Positions 1-7,715 of a stretch of 21,854 bases of DNA are shown one piece after another (the first letter of the stretch is position 1; each line of letters opens with the position of its first letter). The stretch is from contig CAZBWE010000038.1 of the NCBI GenBank assembly GCA_964495465.1, positions 1-21,854 of the forward strand. The letters are read 5' to 3'. This stretch comes from CAZBWE01 sp964495465 (GTDB taxonomy: Bacteria > Planctomycetota > Phycisphaerae > Sedimentisphaerales > Anaerobacaceae). The position numbers and the translations under genes were made by a program. The notes under the pieces were generated by a model. The model did no database searches, was not told the DNA's origin, and was given only the letters and a program-made list of their open reading frames with translations.

Positions 1-1010
1 ACTTCCACCTGCGAGAAGCCCGGCTCCAGTAAGTTATAGACAAGTGTTACATCGCCATTGTGCAGTCTGATGCATCCTTGTGAGCCGGGAGTGCCAATTT
101 CGTCGGGCTTTTTTGTACCGTGAATGGCAAAGCCGGTCCTGTCTTTGGCCTGTCCACTAATACCTTTCAGTCCTATCCATCTTGAACCCAAAGGATAGTC
201 CGGATTTTCAGGATGATATGTTTTGCCGGTAATCGGGTCGGTCCATACCGGCTTAATCAGCTTGCCGCCCTGCTTGACAATCCAAAGCCCTGTAGGCGTC
301 TCCATACCCGGCTTGCCCAGACCCACGGGGAAACTACGGACATAAGTATTCTGAAGATACAAATCCATCGTATAAGTCGAGCGAAATACCCTGGCGTGGA
401 ACGGGCCGTTGATGACCTTTATCGTTTCTCCCGCCTGCAGGGCTTCCGGACGCGAAATATTATTAATCTGCATTAAAATCTCATACGGCACCTTATGTTG
501 CTTTCCGATTGCTCTAAGCTGGTCGCCCTGCTTGACCGTGTAACTGCCGCAAAGTTTGTCCTCGGGGAAAACAGACCTGCTGAACAGCCATTTATCAGCG
601 AGTGCAGATAGCTGGTTTTTGACAAACTCCCGCTGTTGGCTGCTCATTGGCATTGGCAGCGCCTCGTTCAAAATGTTGCGGGCTTCTATAATCCTGCCCG
701 TATTTTCGTTAATCAACGCCATAGCTTCGGCTATAAGCTCACCCACTTCGGGATTAGACTCGGCAGTTGGCTCGGGTATTGTCAGTAGATTTGGTTCCAA
801 TGGCAGCGCCGGTGGCTCAAACAGGGTTGCCTGATTTACTTCCGACACATTGACGTCATTTGGGGGGACAGGTGCCTGCTTTTTGTTTTTGCCGAACGGA
901 TTAAAACCATAGACGAAGACAATTACCGCAACGATAATAACCAAAGGTAAAATAATGTTCATTCGGTTTAGTCGCCGGCTTCTTCGCCTGCTCAGCGGAT
1001 AACGCGCCAT
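1..1010 (-). CDS. L,D-transpeptidase (YkuD) with N-terminal membrane anchor and LysM domain, 3' end cut by window edge
   Basis: This gene encodes a peptidoglycan L,D-transpeptidase that would act in the periplasm, forming 3-3 cross-links or attaching proteins to the wall. I translated 336 codons from the ATG at 1010. A basic N-terminus (residues 1-16) is followed by one hydrophobic segment (about 18-38), then a proline-rich linker. A LysM-like stretch starting YTVKQGDQLRAIG lies at about 157-200 and would bind glycan. The YkuD domain runs from about 204 to the edge. It carries the His of GFAIHGT (about 297) and the catalytic motif SQGCIRL (Cys about 313, Arg about 315), so the active site is complete. 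Only a few C-terminal residues should be missing. The ATG follows the TAA of the upstream cyclo-ligase gene after one base, so it is translated from the same transcript. The exact physiological substrate cannot be told from sequence. Confidence 0.93.
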   Translation of the reverse strand, partial: MARYPLSRRRSRRLNRMNIILPLVIIVAVIVFVYGFNPFGKNKKQAPVPPNDVNVSEVNQATLFEPPALPLEPNLLTIPEPTAESNPEVGELIAEAMALINENTGRIIEARNILNEALPMPMSSQQREFVKNQLSALADKWLFSRSVFPEDKLCGSYTVKQGDQLRAIGKQHKVPYEILMQINNISRPEALQAGETIKVINGPFHARVFRSTYTMDLYLQNTYVRSFPVGLGKPGMETPTGLWIVKQGGKLIKPVWTDPITGKTYHPENPDYPLGSRWIGLKGISGQAKDRTGFAIHGTKKPDEIGTPGSQGCIRLHNGDVTLVYNLLEPGFSQVE

Positions 1011-1011
1011 C

Positions 1012-1593
1012 TTATTCTCCTTTCCGATTGTTGATATATATTATTTCCTCATCCGTCACCAGAAAATCCACCGGTTCATCACCATCTGTTACTGGTAACG
1101 AGTCGAGCACCTGCTCAGAAAAAGCAAAGCCGCATCTGGATGCCTTAAGTTTCTTATTAGCGAAGAATCTGTCGTAGTATGAGCCGCCGCGACCGAGCCG
1201 GTTACCCTTTCTGTCGAATCCAAGCGCCGGCGCAATCACCAAATCAATCTCTTCGAACGGCACCGGCACGCCCGTTGTCGGATTCCTCAAGCCGTTGGCA
1301 CTGGTCGAAAAACCTGTTTCCAGTGAATTTATCTGCACCGGTATCATATGTCTCTGCTGCCAGGAAATCTTCGGCACCGACACTGTTTTTCCGAGCTGCC
1401 AGGCGTGAAGTATCGGCTCGGTGGTGTCCACCTCATGCGGAAGAGACAGATACATCATTATTACTGATGCATTTTGAAATTGCTCTGTAGAGATTAAATT
1501 GCGGCAGGCCTTGCGGTTTTTTTCGCTTCTTTGCTGTTCGCTCATCTCGAGCAGACGGTTCTGCAGCTCGTGACGCAACTGACTCTTATCCAT
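1012..1593 (-). CDS. 5-formyltetrahydrofolate cyclo-ligase
   Basis: This enzyme (EC 6.3.3.2, 5-FCL/MTHFS family) converts 5-formyl-THF to 5,10-methenyl-THF with ATP in the cytoplasm and so recycles folate. The 193-residue length is normal for the family. The diagnostic C-terminal motif APALGFDRKGNRLGRGGSYYDRFF begins at residue 121. It includes the ATP/Mg-binding GRGGSYYDR at 134-142. The N-terminus has the usual Lys/Arg-rich helix (KNRKACRNL) and the MMYLSLPHEVDT segment around 46-57. Its ATG directly follows the TGA of rarA (TGAATG) and its TAA is one base before the transpeptidase ATG, so the three genes form a tightly packed operon. Some annotators name this gene fau or ygfA; I leave the symbol blank. 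Nothing appears truncated. Confidence 0.95.
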   Translation of the reverse strand: MDKSQLRHELQNRLLEMSEQQRSEKNRKACRNLISTEQFQNASVIMMYLSLPHEVDTTEPILHAWQLGKTVSVPKISWQQRHMIPVQINSLETGFSTSANGLRNPTTGVPVPFEEIDLVIAPALGFDRKGNRLGRGGSYYDRFFANKKLKASRCGFAFSEQVLDSLPVTDGDEPVDFLVTDEEIIYINNRKGE

Positions 1594-2982
1594 TCAGCTA
1601 TCCTTTTTCCCAGTGTTCTTTTTGACCGATTTGCTATTTTGTATCAGGGATTGCAGCTTTTGTAAATAAAGCTTGATATTTTTTTCGTATCCGTTTTCTT
1701 TCGGTATATAGTATTTCTTCGCCGGCTCCGGAAGATACTCCTGCGGCACAAAACCATCTTTGAAATTGTGCGGATATTTATAATCGACACCGTAGCCGTA
1801 TTTTTTCGCGGCTGGATAATGGCTGTCTTTCAGATGTTTTGGCACGGCTTTGACTGGCTCCTGTTTTACATCTGTCATCGCCTGCCAAACAGCAGAAGCA
1901 GCAGCATTTGATTTTGGTGCACAGGCAACATATATAGCTGCCTGCCCCAGCGCCAGTTGGGCTTCCGGCAATCCGATAAACTCAGATATCTGAACGGCTG
2001 CGGCAGCTAAAACCGTCGCCGTTGGGTCAGCATTTCCAACGTCTTCGGCTGCGCAAACGGCAATCCGGCGGGCTATAAAACGCGTATCCTCTCCGCCGGT
2101 GAGCATCCTCGCAAGCCAGTAAACAGTGGCATCAGGGTCGCTGCCTCGCATACTCTTTTGAAAAGCGCTGGCCAAATCGTAATGCGTATCGCCTGTGCCG
2201 TCATAGACAAACGTCTTTTGTTGTATCGACTCCTTCGCAACTTCCAGATTAAATTTTATTACGCTCGGTTTTTCTTTTCGAGCTGCCTGTGATAACACGC
2301 CTATTTCCAGAGCAGTCAGGGCTTTTCGTGCATCGCCATCACACATAAAGGCCAGATATTTTAATGCCTCTTCATCCGCCTCAATATGAAATTTACCAAG
2401 GCCCCGCTCGGTATCATCTATTGCTGTTTTGAGTAATTGCAAAACCTCTTCCTGACGGAGCAGTTCGAAGTTAAATACAGTGCTTCGGGAAATGAGCGGC
2501 GAATTGATTGAAAAGAAAGGATTTTCCGTGGTAACACCTATCAGGATTAAAACTCCTGCTTCGACATCATTCAACAGGACATCCTGCTGGGCCCGGTTAA
2601 AGCGATGAATTTCATCGATACAAAGCACAGTCCTTGCTGCGCTGGCTGCAAGTCGGTCTTGGGCGCTGTTGATTATCTGACGAATTTCTTTAACACTGGC
2701 TGCAGGCGCACTGAGATAGTAAAATTTGGCCTTTGTGTAATTTGCGATCACCGTTGCCAGTGAGGTTTTGCCGACTCCCGGTGGCCCGTAAAATATCAGA
2801 CTACTGAGCTTGTCGGCCTGGAGCATTCTCGTCAGCAGCTTATCCGGCCCAAGAATGTGCTTTTGCCCGATAAACTCATCGAGTTTTTTCGGCCTCATCC
2901 GGGCTGCCAGAGGCACTGCCGATGCCATATTGGCCTCTTCGGTCTGGAAAAACAATTTATTATCGGTCTTACCCTCATTCAT
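1594..2982 (-). CDS. rarA: RarA/MgsA-type replication-associated AAA+ recombination ATPase
   Basis: This is a clamp-loader-like AAA+ ATPase that acts at stalled replication forks (RarA/MgsA, the WRNIP1 family). Numbering from the TTG at 2985, the sequence shows PLAARMRPKKLDEFIGQ at 25-41, Walker A GPPGVGKT at 67-74, Walker B LCIDEIH at 121-127, sensor 1 TTENP at 152-156 and a candidate arginine finger in LISRSTVF (R167). The C-terminal tetramerisation region contains GGEDTRFIARRIAVCAAEDVG. Length fits the family. The start is uncertain. I give the ATG at 2982, but TTG 2985 and ATG 2928 are also in frame. ATG 2928 has a GAAGAGG Shine-Dalgarno five bases upstream, whereas 2982 has none. A good promoter ends so close to 2982 that the transcript would be leaderless for that start. 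It is the first gene of the operon with the cyclo-ligase and transpeptidase. Confidence 0.95.
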   Translation of the reverse strand: MNEGKTDNKLFFQTEEANMASAVPLAARMRPKKLDEFIGQKHILGPDKLLTRMLQADKLSSLIFYGPPGVGKTSLATVIANYTKAKFYYLSAPAASVKEIRQIINSAQDRLAASAARTVLCIDEIHRFNRAQQDVLLNDVEAGVLILIGVTTENPFFSINSPLISRSTVFNFELLRQEEVLQLLKTAIDDTERGLGKFHIEADEEALKYLAFMCDGDARKALTALEIGVLSQAARKEKPSVIKFNLEVAKESIQQKTFVYDGTGDTHYDLASAFQKSMRGSDPDATVYWLARMLTGGEDTRFIARRIAVCAAEDVGNADPTATVLAAAAVQISEFIGLPEAQLALGQAAIYVACAPKSNAAASAVWQAMTDVKQEPVKAVPKHLKDSHYPAAKKYGYGVDYKYPHNFKDGFVPQEYLPEPAKKYYIPKENGYEKNIKLYLQKLQSLIQNSKSVKKNTGKKDS

Positions 2983-2990
2983 CAAGTATT

Positions 2991-3019
2991 ATTATACGTA
3001 AGATATGTAAAACTGTCGA
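2991..3019 (-). promoter_or_regulatory. Sigma-70-like promoter for the rarA operon
   Basis: Read on the minus strand, there is a -35 TCGACA (3019-3014; five of six to consensus), a 17-base spacer and a perfect -10 TATAAT (2996-2991). Transcription would begin near 2984. That is at the TTG/ATG start, or about 55 bases ahead of the alternative ATG at 2928 with its GAAGAGG site. It is found by eye only. Confidence 0.55.
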
Positions 3020-3125
3020 AAATTTATTTCGCAATATTTGCATATGATAAAAGGTGTGTAGCCGTTGCTCGGAGGGTTTCAATATATGGGTGGATGCTCC
3101 GATTTTCTGCATTTTCCTCCATAAA

Positions 3126-3335
3126 AATTCCCCGGGAGCATTTTCTTTCATTTGATTTGCTGCTTAATACCGATGAACTTNNNNNNNNNNNNNNNNNNNN
3201 NNNNNNNNNNNNNNNNNNNNNNNNNNNNNNNNNNNNNNNNNNNNNNNNNNNNNNNNNNNNNNNNNNNNNNNNNNNNNNNNAATTCCCCGGGAGCATTTTC
3301 TTTCATTTGATTTGCTGCTTAATACCGATGAACTT
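3126..3335. repeat. Identical 55-base copies on both sides of the N gap
   Basis: Bases 3126-3180 and 3281-3335 are identical, starting AATTCCCCGGGAGCA and ending CCGATGAACTT. One copy abuts each edge of the Ns. This is what two contig ends sharing one k-mer look like after scaffolding, and 55 is a common assembler k-mer size. If the copies are merged, the region becomes continuous and about 155 bases shorter. A real tandem repeat collapsed by the assembler is the alternative. Confidence 0.9.
3181..3280. other. Scaffold gap, 100 N
   Basis: This is exactly 100 unknown bases, a conventional gap filler and not a measured length. Any reading frame that runs through it is meaningless. Confidence 0.99.
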
Positions 3336-3551
3336 GTAAGTTGCAAAAGGCGTTTTAAGCAGGGAGTTGGAAATTTTATTTCATTTTATATAGAGGTGTT
3401 CGTTAGGTTGAAATTTGTTAAGCAAGGGCGGATATGAAATTTTGATTAACGGATAAATACCGTTGTCGATTACACCGACCTTGCCTCCTCGTTTAGGTAA
3501 ACGCTTAATCTGACGCAGGGCTGCAAGCGGTTTTGTATATATCAGTCTTTA

Positions 3552-4586
3552 CTAAACAGCCCTGTTGACCATAAATTTTGCTGTTTCAATCAAAGCATCT
3601 TTAGCATCACTATCTTTCAAGTTAGATAATGCTGCAATCGCCCTTGCAATGAATTCTTGCGCCCGGCCTTGTGCATATTCTAGACTGCCGCGGGAATGAA
3701 GCATCTCTGTGAGGGTGGCCGTATTTTCTCCAGCGGCGCTTAACTTATTTTGAATTGCGTTTTTTTCATTCTCATTCGCAGCTCTTAGCAGGTGTATTAA
3801 CGCCAGAGTCAATTTGTTTTTATCAGCATCACTGCCGAGTGTTTTTCCTGTTTTTCTTTCGTCGCCGATTATATCCAGTAAATCGTCTGTGATTTGAAAT
3901 GCAATACCGGCATTTAAGCCGAAACGTCTGAGTGATTGAAGCTGCATTTCAGTGCCTTCTGCCAGAAGACCGCCAAGATAGCAGCAGCTGCCAAAAATGT
4001 AGGCGCTTTTTTCAGTGATTATGTCGGTGTATTGCGATTCGCCGAGCTGCCAGTTCCGGCTTTCGCTCACCTGTCTCAGTTCGCCTTCGCAGATTCGCCC
4101 GGCGGTAGCGGTAATTTCTTTTGCTATGCGCGGCTCTAAGCCGGCACACATCTTAAATACCCGACTTAGCAAAAAATCGCCGAACAACACCGCTGCTTCG
4201 TTACCCCATAGATTATTTATTGTGGGTTGTCCACGGCGTCTTTGTCCATCATCTATGACGTCATCGTGCAGGAGCGTGGCATTATGAATCATCTCAAAAA
4301 TTGCTGCAATATGAAGGTGCTCATCAGTGATTTCATTGACGGCGCTGCCTGAGAGCAGGACTAATCCGGGTCGGAGCATTTTTCCGCTGCAGGTGTTCAT
4401 ATATTCCAGCAACTGATTAATAATCCCTGTTTTTTCTGAGATGTTCAGTTGCTCTTTGATGAGTTTTTTTACTTTGCGTAACTGTCCGTCAATAAGCTTA
4501 AAAGCAGGGACATCATTCCGTTGAATGTCGCTGGATGTGCCTGCTCTTAAGCGCAGCAAATGGTCAATATATGCCGATGACTCCAT
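3552..4586 (-). CDS. Long-chain polyprenyl diphosphate synthase (trans-isoprenyl, IspB-like)
   Basis: This enzyme adds isopentenyl-PP units to an allylic primer to build a long all-trans prenyl chain, typically the quinone side chain. The 344-residue protein has both Asp-rich motifs of the family: LLHDDVIDDGQRRRG with DDxxD at 108-112, and QITDDLLDI with DDxxD at 234-238. It also has GKMLRPGLVLLSG (68-80), which contributes the IPP-binding Lys and Arg, and a GDFLL segment at 136-140. The residues before the first DDxxD (EMIHNATL) are small or medium, which fits a long product, but product length cannot be fixed by eye. The start ATG at 4586 has no strong Shine-Dalgarno. The gene lies 91 bases after the aminotransferase stop on the same strand and may be co-transcribed. 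After the TAG stop come an immediate TAA and a 55-codon open frame without a start. Confidence 0.93.
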   Translation of the reverse strand: MESSAYIDHLLRLRAGTSSDIQRNDVPAFKLIDGQLRKVKKLIKEQLNISEKTGIINQLLEYMNTCSGKMLRPGLVLLSGSAVNEITDEHLHIAAIFEMIHNATLLHDDVIDDGQRRRGQPTINNLWGNEAAVLFGDFLLSRVFKMCAGLEPRIAKEITATAGRICEGELRQVSESRNWQLGESQYTDIITEKSAYIFGSCCYLGGLLAEGTEMQLQSLRRFGLNAGIAFQITDDLLDIIGDERKTGKTLGSDADKNKLTLALIHLLRAANENEKNAIQNKLSAAGENTATLTEMLHSRGSLEYAQGRAQEFIARAIAALSNLKDSDAKDALIETAKFMVNRAV

Positions 4587-4677
4587 TACTTTTGTGTATA
4601 GCGCTCACAGCAGATAAGAAGTTTGATATTTGCCCGGTGATAGCCAAGAGTCGAGGTTTGTGCCTGTACGGTAAACG

Positions 4678-5544
4678 CTATTTCTCCTTTCCGTGGATGT
4701 ATTTGAAGAATTTTTTTCTTAGCTGTTTTGTAATTGGTCCGGGACTGCCGTCACCGATAACTCTGCCGTCTATCTCGATGATGCCGATAATTTCGGCAGC
4801 CGTGCCGGTAAGGAAGAGTTCATCACAGATATATAAATCAAATCTCGTAAGGTTCTTTTCAGTCACCTCGATTTTTTCTCCCTTGGCCAGTTTGATAACA
4901 AGAGCCCGTGTTATCCCGTCCAACGTTCCAGCTTCAATCGGTGGTGTGAAAATACAGGAGTCTTTCACAATGAAAACATTATCGCCTGTCGCTTCGGCAA
5001 CGTATCCCTCATGGTTATACATAATTGCCTCTGGCACATCTTTGTCCAGCGCTTCGATCTTGGCCAGAATGTTATTGAGGTAGTTTAAGCTCTTAATCTG
5101 AGGTGGAAGTGTCAGCGGATGATTGCGCACTGTGGTTGCACTGATTACCTTCATCCCTTTTTCGTAAAGCTCTTCTGGGTAAAGCTGGATGCTGTCCGCT
5201 ATGATAATCAATTTGCTGTTTTCGCAAATAAAAGGATTGATACCCAGAGTTCCCACTCCACGCGTGACCACAAGCCGAATATAACCGTCAACAATGTCAT
5301 TTGCTTCAATGGTTTTTTCAATCGCATCGATAAGCTTTTGTTGGTTTATCGGAATTTCAAGACGAATCGCTTTCGCAGATTCATAAAGCCGTTTGATATG
5401 GGCCTGGAGCTCAAAAGTTGTGCCGTTGTAGATACGAATACCCTCGAAAACTCCGTCGCCATAAAGAAGACCATGGTCAAAGACAGATATTTTAGCATCT
5501 GCTTTGTCAACGAGTTTGTCATCGAGCCAGATTTTCAATGCCAT
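4678..5544 (-). CDS. ilvE: Branched-chain amino acid aminotransferase (PLP fold type IV)
   Basis: This enzyme catalyses the last step of leucine, isoleucine and valine synthesis (or the first step of their breakdown), with PLP and glutamate/2-oxoglutarate. The 288 residues show FEGIRIYNG at 33-41, an Arg-containing VVTRGVGTLG at 92-101, the PLP Lys in KSLNYLNN (K151), AEATGDNVF with the conserved Glu at 184, and LTGTAAEIIGI near 245-255. The FEGIR...NG and KSLN features fit IlvE better than aminodeoxychorismate lyase. A D-amino-acid aminotransferase remains possible because the families overlap. The start is supported by GGGAGA (5549-5554) four bases before the ATG. It is 56 bases downstream of lolD in the same direction. 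A separate promoter was not convincingly seen. Confidence 0.88.
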   Translation of the reverse strand: MALKIWLDDKLVDKADAKISVFDHGLLYGDGVFEGIRIYNGTTFELQAHIKRLYESAKAIRLEIPINQQKLIDAIEKTIEANDIVDGYIRLVVTRGVGTLGINPFICENSKLIIIADSIQLYPEELYEKGMKVISATTVRNHPLTLPPQIKSLNYLNNILAKIEALDKDVPEAIMYNHEGYVAEATGDNVFIVKDSCIFTPPIEAGTLDGITRALVIKLAKGEKIEVTEKNLTRFDLYICDELFLTGTAAEIIGIIEIDGRVIGDGSPGPITKQLRKKFFKYIHGKEK

Positions 5545-5600
5545 AAAATCTCCCGTTAATAAGTATACAATATTGCACAGGACGCAGATTTGTCGGATTC

Positions 5601-6314
5601 TTATGCTATTGTGCTTTTATGCTCTATTTTACCATCAGCTAACGTTATAATTCTGCCGGCCCTTTCCGCGATTCTCTCATCGTGGGTTACCATTACAATT
5701 GTTTGTCCTGCCCGGTTTAACTTTTCAAAGATGTCTAAAATACCATTTCCTGTTGCAGAGTCAAGATTTCCTGTCGGCTCATCAGCCAGAAGTAATCTCG
5801 GCTCATTCATCAACGCCCTGCCGATAGCCACTCTCTGCCTCTCGCCGCCCGATAACTGATATGGCTTGTGGTTGGCTCTTTCGCCGAGTCCGAGCTGGTC
5901 GAGCAGCTCTTTTGCCCTGTTTTTGGCCCAGTTGCGGCATGCTAACCATCCGATTGTGCTCTTCATCGCCATCGCCGGCAGATAAACATTTTCCAACACA
6001 TCTAATTCGTCCAATAAATGATAAAACTGAAAAACAAATCCCACCATTTTATTGCGGAACCTGTTTAATTCGCCGCTGCTGAACCGGCTTAGCTGCCGGC
6101 CCTGGAAGCTGACGATGCCTTTATCGGGCTTATCCAGCGCACCTAATATATGCAGGAGCGTGCTTTTTCCGCTGCCTGAGGCCCCGACTATTGCCACGAA
6201 CTCGCCTTGTCCGACAGCCAGTTCGATGCCTTTGAGCACCTTAACCTCAGTCGCACCCATCTGATAAGATTTATAAAGTCCTTCAGCTTTCAACATAATA
6301 CTGTTCTTACTCAT
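5601..6314 (-). CDS. lolD: LolD-like ABC transporter ATP-binding protein (lipoprotein release or MacB-type)
   Basis: This is the cytoplasmic ATPase of a type VII ABC transporter. It would power release of lipoproteins from the inner membrane with the two permeases encoded just upstream. In 237 residues it carries Walker A GASGSGKST (44-52), a Q-loop at Q96 (VFQFYHLLDEL, a typical LolD sequence), the signature LSGGERQR (154-161), Walker B LLLADEP (174-180) and the H-loop His at 211. Its ATG overlaps the upstream permease TGA by four bases (ATGA), so translation is coupled. A second Met at residue 7 could also be the start. The ATPase alone cannot separate LolD from MacB or FtsE. The permease topology and the gene order after lysS favour LolD. 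Confidence 0.88.
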   Translation of the reverse strand: MSKNSIMLKAEGLYKSYQMGATEVKVLKGIELAVGQGEFVAIVGASGSGKSTLLHILGALDKPDKGIVSFQGRQLSRFSSGELNRFRNKMVGFVFQFYHLLDELDVLENVYLPAMAMKSTIGWLACRNWAKNRAKELLDQLGLGERANHKPYQLSGGERQRVAIGRALMNEPRLLLADEPTGNLDSATGNGILDIFEKLNRAGQTIVMVTHDERIAERAGRIITLADGKIEHKSTIA

Positions 6315-7660
6315 AGCTGGCGCACCTGTAATGTTTCAACCGGTTTTAGTTTCGCCGCCTGCCAGCTTGGAACAAGCGCACCGACCAGGCAGGAAGCTAT
6401 CGCCATGAGAATTATAACCGTCAGAACGCTTAATTCTACCCGATTGGGAATGTCACCTATAGCAAAAATTGTCCTGTCCCACAACTGGAATCCGAAATGT
6501 TTGAAAAGCCAGCCCTCTATCTTGTTTATATGCACCAGGAATCTCCATCCACCCACAGCACCTATGGCAGAGCCCAAAAGTCCCACCAAAAAGGCAAACG
6601 CCAAAAATAGCTGGATGATGTTGCTGTTCGAAACACCTATGCTTTTCAAAATACCTATGTCCTTGCTTTTATGGCTGATAATCATATAAAAGACAACAAT
6701 AACAATAAAAACAGTCGTAATTCCCACAAGGCCAAACATCGCAATCATCATTGTCTGTTCCTTTTCCATTGCTGCGATGTGTGCCCGTCTGTAATCTTTC
6801 CATCCCTGCACAGTTACGGAATCAAGCAATTCTGTCTGGTTTTCCCCGGCCTTTTCTTGTTTGAAATTTTGCCATAGCGAAGCTGTCTTTTCACATCCGT
6901 CCCGTGGCTGGACATTCGGCTTGAACTTTATATGGATAGCATTAGCTCTTTTGACCGGACCGGCCATACCACAAAGTAACTGCGCCTGTTCGAACGGCAG
7001 ATAAATCATCGAGCTGTCCACCTGTGCCAATCCGCTCTGCAGGGTGTCGCTGTAATAGAAAATTTGCGTGTTGACCAGGTCTGTTCCCGCTTTGGCCAGC
7101 GCACCCTTTGCAGTCAATGGAAAGCAGCTGATTGAAAGGGCTGTCTGGGACGGGCTGACTTCGTGATAATACCTGCTGTTCGCATCGCGCTCTATCGCCA
7201 GGTCAATTCCCAGAACACAACCCGCAAGATTCGGGTCATATATCGGCTCAAACGCCTTCGATACATTGTTTTTTCGGTAATACAGCATCTGCGCAAAAGT
7301 GGTAACTTTGTTGTGTCTAACCGGCTCTATGCCCATAATTTCGGCGGCAATATTTCGCTCTGTAGCAACCGGGTTTATCATTGCATAGCTCTTTATCACC
7401 GGCGAAGCTCCGTCAATAAAATCTTTTTCGTCCAGCTCTTTTATAAAGTCTTCATAATAAGGAAAGCCCACCAGTGATTCGGTGCCGACAACGCAGTCAC
7501 CCACAAAGTTATGATTTTTCTGTTTGTATTCGCTTACCAGGCCAGTCATCACTGTCATCACTACTACGACGATAAACACGCAAAGCGCAACTGCCGCCAC
7601 GGCAAAATATGTTATCCGCCGTTTTACCAAATACCTTGTTGCAAGAATAATCTTATACAT
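6311..7660 (-). CDS. LolC/LolE-type FtsX-family permease (second copy)
   Basis: This is an inner-membrane permease of the FtsX/MacB family and a partner of the LolD-like ATPase. The 449-residue protein has a transmembrane helix at about 17-40, a large periplasmic domain of about 260 residues, and three C-terminal helices. Its C-terminal part shows the family features: the cytoplasmic loop KSKDIGILKSIGVS between helices 2 and 3, and a terminal AAKLKPVETLQV. Four helices with one large loop between helices 1 and 2 is the LolC/E topology. It overlaps lolD by four bases and starts 55 bases after the first permease gene. The two permeases resemble each other in layout but differ clearly in sequence, so they probably form a LolC/LolE-like heterodimer. 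Which of them is functionally LolC or LolE cannot be decided from the sequence. Confidence 0.87.
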   Translation of the reverse strand: MYKIILATRYLVKRRITYFAVAAVALCVFIVVVVMTVMTGLVSEYKQKNHNFVGDCVVGTESLVGFPYYEDFIKELDEKDFIDGASPVIKSYAMINPVATERNIAAEIMGIEPVRHNKVTTFAQMLYYRKNNVSKAFEPIYDPNLAGCVLGIDLAIERDANSRYYHEVSPSQTALSISCFPLTAKGALAKAGTDLVNTQIFYYSDTLQSGLAQVDSSMIYLPFEQAQLLCGMAGPVKRANAIHIKFKPNVQPRDGCEKTASLWQNFKQEKAGENQTELLDSVTVQGWKDYRRAHIAAMEKEQTMMIAMFGLVGITTVFIVIVVFYMIISHKSKDIGILKSIGVSNSNIIQLFLAFAFLVGLLGSAIGAVGGWRFLVHINKIEGWLFKHFGFQLWDRTIFAIGDIPNRVELSVLTVIILMAIASCLVGALVPSWQAAKLKPVETLQVRQL

Positions 7661-7715
7661 AGCTCAGAAAATAAAGTAATTGGTTAAATGATAAATTCTA
7701 TTACTAATTACCGGC

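Larger units (their letters stand above)
2986..3551. other. Gene-poor 566-base intergenic stretch with scaffold gap
   Basis: This stretch separates the polyprenyl synthase stop from rarA. It holds the rarA promoter near its left end, the N gap with its 55-base flanking duplication, and AT-rich sequence without a convincing gene. Next to the synthase gene, a stop-bounded minus-strand frame of 55 codons (3548-3384) reads KRLPKRGGKVGVIDNG in its middle. It follows the synthase stop in the same frame and has no ATG. It may be a decayed gene end or chance. I see no tRNA, terminator hairpin or repeat array here. Confidence 0.7.

Noticed and set aside
2976..3310. Minus-strand frame starting MKENAPGEF that overlaps the rarA promoter and start
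   Set aside because: It runs through AT-rich non-coding sequence and the promoter, has no ribosome-binding site and no recognisable motif.
3024..3346. Reading frames on both strands crossing the N gap
   Set aside because: They depend on 100 unknown bases of arbitrary length and on duplicated flanks. They vanish when the copies are merged.
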